From an uncultured Acetatifactor sp. (GTDB lineage: Bacteria; Bacillota; Clostridia; Lachnospirales; Lachnospiraceae): 9,258 nt of DNA. This document shows positions 6,591-9,258 of this stretch, piece after piece (positions within the stretch are counted from its first letter, which is position 1; the number at the start of each line of letters is the position of its first letter). The notes under the pieces were generated by a model. The model was not told the origin of the DNA. It searched no databases and saw only the letters and a program-made list of their open reading frames with translations. The position numbers were made by a program, and so were the translations under genes. The stretch is taken from contig CAKRRU010000100.1 in assembly GCA_934394515.1 (NCBI GenBank), positions 1-9,258 of the forward strand, read 5' to 3'.

Positions 6591-7917
6591 CTGCCCTTTT
6601 CCAGAGCGGCATGCGTATGATTTTGAGCAAAAGCGGAATTACCATAATAAACCATACGATCGGTTCCGCGGCAATCACACCGTAATATCCGAAGCCCGGT
6701 ACCAGAGTGGTGGCAATCACAATTTTTCCGATCATTTCCAGAGAACTGGAGATCAGCGGCACAATGCGCTCTCCCAATCCCTGCATGGCATTTCGTACAA
6801 TGCAGATCACCGCCGTGACATAATAAAACAGTGTATCGACTTTCAGATATAAGGTGGCGTTATAAATGACTTCCTCTTTCCTGCTGCCTGTCACCAGCCA
6901 TACCAGCCAGTCACCGATTGTATAACTGGTCACGATATTCAGCGTGCACCAGATACAGGTGTATGCGATAGCCAGCAAGATTCCTCTGCGGATCCGGTCG
7001 ATCCTGCCCGCTCCCAGATTCTGTCCACAGTAAGTGGCCATGGTCTGACCGAAGACACTGAACATGATCATAAAGATCTCCGATATCTTGCGGGCCGCCG
7101 TATGGGCAATGATAATATCCTGTCCGAGCCTGTTGATAGATGTCTGTAAGGTCAGGGTACCGATATTCACCAGAGAACTCATAAATCCCATGGAAAGGCC
7201 GGAGCTTAACATATTGCGGAGCATCCCGTCTCTTTCGAGCTTAAGATCTCCTCTGCCGATCCGCAAAAACTCGTATTTCTTCCATAAATATACGGCGCAT
7301 ACCACTACTGCCACACACTGGGACAGTACCGTAGCGATTGCCGCACCGCGCACGCCTGCCTGCAGCACAACGATAAAGAACAGGTCGCCGGCAATATTCA
7401 TTACCACGGAAACTGCCAGCACGATCAATGGCGTTACCGTATCGCCAATGGCCCGGAGGGTTGCGGACAATACATCATATAATAAAGTAACGACCAGTCC
7501 CGCAATGATCACTGTTACATACCGGGATGCCGTTTCCGACAAGTCTTCCGGAACATTCAGGAAACGCAGGATTGGATGCAGAAATACCAGTCCCGCCACT
7601 GTCATGACAATTGCGACAAAGATCCCCAGCACCAGAGCATTTCCCAGAGACTTCCGCAGCTTTGTCATATCCTTTGCCCCGAAAAACTGTGCAGAAATAA
7701 TGGCAAATCCATTACACATTCCCATCAGGAACTGCACAATCAGATTGCTCAGTGTCGTGGTCGCACCGACGGCCGCCAACGCATCTTCTCCCAAAAAAGT
7801 ACCTACGATCCTGGTATCCGCCAGACTGTAGGTCAGTTGCAATAAATTTGCTAAAAAAATAGGAAGGGCAAACGTCAGTATCATCACTGACGGTTTGCCC
7901 TTTGTCAAATCTTTCAT
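6583..7917 (-). CDS. MATE-family multidrug/metabolite efflux transporter
   Basis: This 444-residue integral membrane protein belongs to the MATE family, which exports cationic drugs or metabolites in exchange for Na+ or H+. It has the family's usual length and about twelve hydrophobic helices in two MatE halves (about 14-175 and 235-397). Landmarks are ADTRIVGTFLGEDALAAVG in helix 1-2 (33-51), LRAIGDTVTP (154-163), GVRGAAIAT (188-196), GQNLGAGR (298-305) and NAMQGLGERIVPL (376-388). I start it at ATG 7917, which has GAGGA 5 nt upstream; a GTG four codons earlier overlaps that ribosome binding site and is unlikely. The gene begins 64 bp after the symporter stop with no obvious terminator or good promoter between, so the two are probably co-transcribed. 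A GC-flanked palindrome at 7941-7957 precedes its ribosome binding site. The protein fits the DinF/NorM-like clostridial MATE group, but substrate and coupling ion cannot be told from sequence. Confidence 0.94.
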   Translation of the reverse strand: MKDLTKGKPSVMILTFALPIFLANLLQLTYSLADTRIVGTFLGEDALAAVGATTTLSNLIVQFLMGMCNGFAIISAQFFGAKDMTKLRKSLGNALVLGIFVAIVMTVAGLVFLHPILRFLNVPEDLSETASRYVTVIIAGLVVTLLYDVLSATLRAIGDTVTPLIVLAVSVVMNIAGDLFFIVVLQAGVRGAAIATVLSQCVAVVVCAVYLWKKYEFLRIGRGDLKLERDGMLRNMLSSGLSMGFMSSLVNIGTLTLQTSINRLGQDIIIAHTAARKISEIFMIMFSVFGQTMATYCGQNLGAGRIDRIRRGILLAIAYTCIWCTLNIVTSYTIGDWLVWLVTGSRKEEVIYNATLYLKVDTLFYYVTAVICIVRNAMQGLGERIVPLISSSLEMIGKIVIATTLVPGFGYYGVIAAEPIVWFIMVIPLLLKIIRMPLWKRADT

Positions 7918-7940
7918 ATTGTTCCTCACTTCTATATCGA

Positions 7941-7957
7941 CCGGAAAATATTCCCGG
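7941..7957. promoter_or_regulatory. 17-bp GC-flanked palindrome upstream of the MATE gene
   Basis: CCGGAAAATATTCCCGG has perfect CCGG arms and one asymmetric pair in the arms around an AT-rich centre. As minus-strand RNA it folds into a 7-bp stem (one G-U) with a 3-nt loop, ending 13 nt before the GAGGA ribosome binding site of the pump. No T-run follows, so it is not a terminator. It may be an operator or a leader hairpin affecting pump expression; the regulator is unknown. Confidence 0.4.
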
Positions 7958-7981
7958 ACGCAATAGGGCTACAGAACTTTT

Positions 7982-9258
7982 TTAAAACTTTTTCTTAGCG
8001 TTGTCAAGGTATTTCTTGGTTTCTGCCACAACCACACCATTCAGTGCCAGCAGGGCAATCAGATTGGGAATCGCCATCAGACCGTTGAAGATATCCGCAA
8101 TGGTCCATACTGCCTTGACCGTCATGTAAGGTCCGATAAATACGCAGGCAATGTACAGCCAGCGATATGCCTTGATTGCCTTCGGTTTCTGACCGATCAG
8201 GTACTCCAGACATCTCTCACTGTAATAGTCCCAGCCCAGGATCGTCGTAAATGCGAAGAATACCAGACATACCATCAGGATGAAGGACGCAATCGCGTTA
8301 TTAAAAGGAAGACCTACCTGGAACGCTCTGGTCGTAACATCTACACCATCCAGTCCCACATTCCAGGAGTCCGTGATAACGATAGTAAGACCGGTCATGG
8401 TACAAATGATCAGGGTATCAATAATCGTACCCATCATAGAAATCAGTCCCTGTTTTACAGGGGAATCGGTCTGTGCTGCAGCTGCTGCAATCGGTGCACT
8501 ACCGATACCGGCTTCGTTCGAGAAGATACCTCTCGCAATACCTTTTTGCATTGCCATAATCACGGCACCCAAAGCGCCTCCTGCCACAGCCCGCATGCCA
8601 AACGCACTCTGTACAATGGTCACGATAGCTGTCGGAATGGCAGTTACATTAAAGATCAATACTAACAGGCAGGATACCACATAAGTCGCTGCCATAAAAG
8701 GAACGATGACCTGTGCCACGGTGGAGATACGCTTTAATCCACCGATAACAACCAGTGCCACACAGATGGTCAAAAGGATTCCGGAGATCACCACGCTCCA
8801 GGAATAGTCCATGCCGAAGAGCTGTACGGTATGTGCATTATTCGCATCGAAGAAATTATGTACCGCACTGGTGATACCGTTGATCTGGGTAAAGGTTCCG
8901 ATACCGAACAATCCCACGCATACGCCCATAAAAGCGAAGATTTTCGCCAGCCATTTCCAGTTCTTGCCCATACCGTTCTCAATATAGTAGAAGGGACCGC
9001 CGATAATATGTCCGTCCTCAGCCACCACACGGTATTTCACTGCCAGCAGGCATTCGGAATACTTCGTAGCCGTACCTACCAGCGCAGCGATCCACATCCA
9101 GAACAAAGCACCGGGACCGCCTGCTACAATAGCCGTTGCCACACCAACGATATTACCGGTTCCGATGGTAGCGGACAATGCTGTACACAGTGCCGCAAAG
9201 CTGGATACTTCGCCGTCTTCGCCCGACTTTTCATTGGCAATTAAGTGTTTGATTGCAT
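7982..9258 (-). CDS. AGCS-family sodium:alanine/glycine symporter, N-terminus cut by window edge
   Basis: This secondary transporter imports alanine or glycine with Na+ across the cytoplasmic membrane. The frame is open from the right edge and gives 424 visible residues to TAA 7984-7982; relatives run to roughly 450-490, so perhaps 30-60 N-terminal residues are missing and the start is not in the window. Near the edge the protein has the family block EVSSFAALCTALSATIGTGN (16-35), followed by GGPGALFWMWIAALVG (46-61), which fits the PROSITE sodium:alanine symporter signature. RGIFSNEAGIGSAP (242-255) and TTILGWDYYSERCLEYL (337-353) are further conserved blocks. It has many hydrophobic helices and a short basic C-terminal tail ending KKKF. 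It would be the first gene of a transcript that continues into the MATE gene; its promoter lies outside the window. Family assignment is firm; alanine versus glycine preference is not resolved. Confidence 0.95.
   Translation of the reverse strand, partial: AIKHLIANEKSGEDGEVSSFAALCTALSATIGTGNIVGVATAIVAGGPGALFWMWIAALVGTATKYSECLLAVKYRVVAEDGHIIGGPFYYIENGMGKNWKWLAKIFAFMGVCVGLFGIGTFTQINGITSAVHNFFDANNAHTVQLFGMDYSWSVVISGILLTICVALVVIGGLKRISTVAQVIVPFMAATYVVSCLLVLIFNVTAIPTAIVTIVQSAFGMRAVAGGALGAVIMAMQKGIARGIFSNEAGIGSAPIAAAAAQTDSPVKQGLISMMGTIIDTLIICTMTGLTIVITDSWNVGLDGVDVTTRAFQVGLPFNNAIASFILMVCLVFFAFTTILGWDYYSERCLEYLIGQKPKAIKAYRWLYIACVFIGPYMTVKAVWTIADIFNGLMAIPNLIALLALNGVVVAETKKYLDNAKKKF

Noticed and set aside
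7064..7831. A 255-codon open frame on the plus strand
   Set aside because: It lies opposite the conserved core of the MATE gene, and its Thr/Ser/Ile/Arg-rich sequence shows no domain.
7931..7965. A promoter for the MATE gene formed by TTGCGT and TATAGA around the palindrome
   Set aside because: The spacing is 21 bp, both hexamers are weak, and transcription would begin inside the ribosome binding site.

Overview
The window reads as ordinary chromosomal DNA from a motile, low-to-mid-GC Gram-positive of the Clostridia, most likely a Lachnospiraceae-type gut anaerobe. This is inferred from the gene types (two chemoreceptors, an M28 peptidase, an AGCS sodium:alanine symporter, a MATE pump), the AGGA/GGAG ribosome binding sites, the Bacillus-like -35/-10 promoters and an exact match to the Gram-positive CcpA cre consensus. 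I cannot name the species. No rRNA, tRNA, CRISPR array, transposase, integrase or phage gene is visible.

All six genes lie on the minus strand, so transcription runs from high to low coordinates. In that order: (1) an AGCS-family sodium:alanine/glycine symporter, cut at its N-terminus by the right edge (7982-9258); (2) a MATE-family efflux pump starting 64 nt further on (6583-7917); (3) a regulatory intergenic region (6396-6582) with a perfect cre-type site, three copies of an ACTTAA(A)CGTT element and an extended -10 promoter; (4) a classical chemoreceptor with an extracellular Cache-like sensor and a HAMP domain (4635-6395), ended by a strong hairpin terminator; (5) a second chemoreceptor with about six membrane helices and no clear HAMP or extracellular domain (2954-4393), from its own promoter; (6) an M28 zinc aminopeptidase with a PA insert and a long helical C-terminus (798-2894), probably in the same transcript as the second receptor; (7) a GNAT N-acetyltransferase with its own near-consensus promoter, cut at its C-terminus by the left edge (1-620).

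The theme is nutrient sensing and use of amino acids and peptides: a symporter imports alanine or glycine, an apparently cytoplasmic peptidase trims peptides, and two receptors feed the chemotaxis machinery, whose kinase and adaptor genes are not in the window. The cre site suggests that the Cache-type receptor, or the 3' end of the MATE transcript, is under carbon catabolite control. The functional links between neighbours are inference from gene order.

I find no clearly new multi-gene system. The points most worth a second look are the repeat and cre cluster between the MATE and receptor genes, the apparent pairing of a HAMP-less receptor with an M28 peptidase, and a 17-bp GC-flanked palindrome just upstream of the MATE ribosome binding site. 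No gene-free stretch exceeds about 240 bases.
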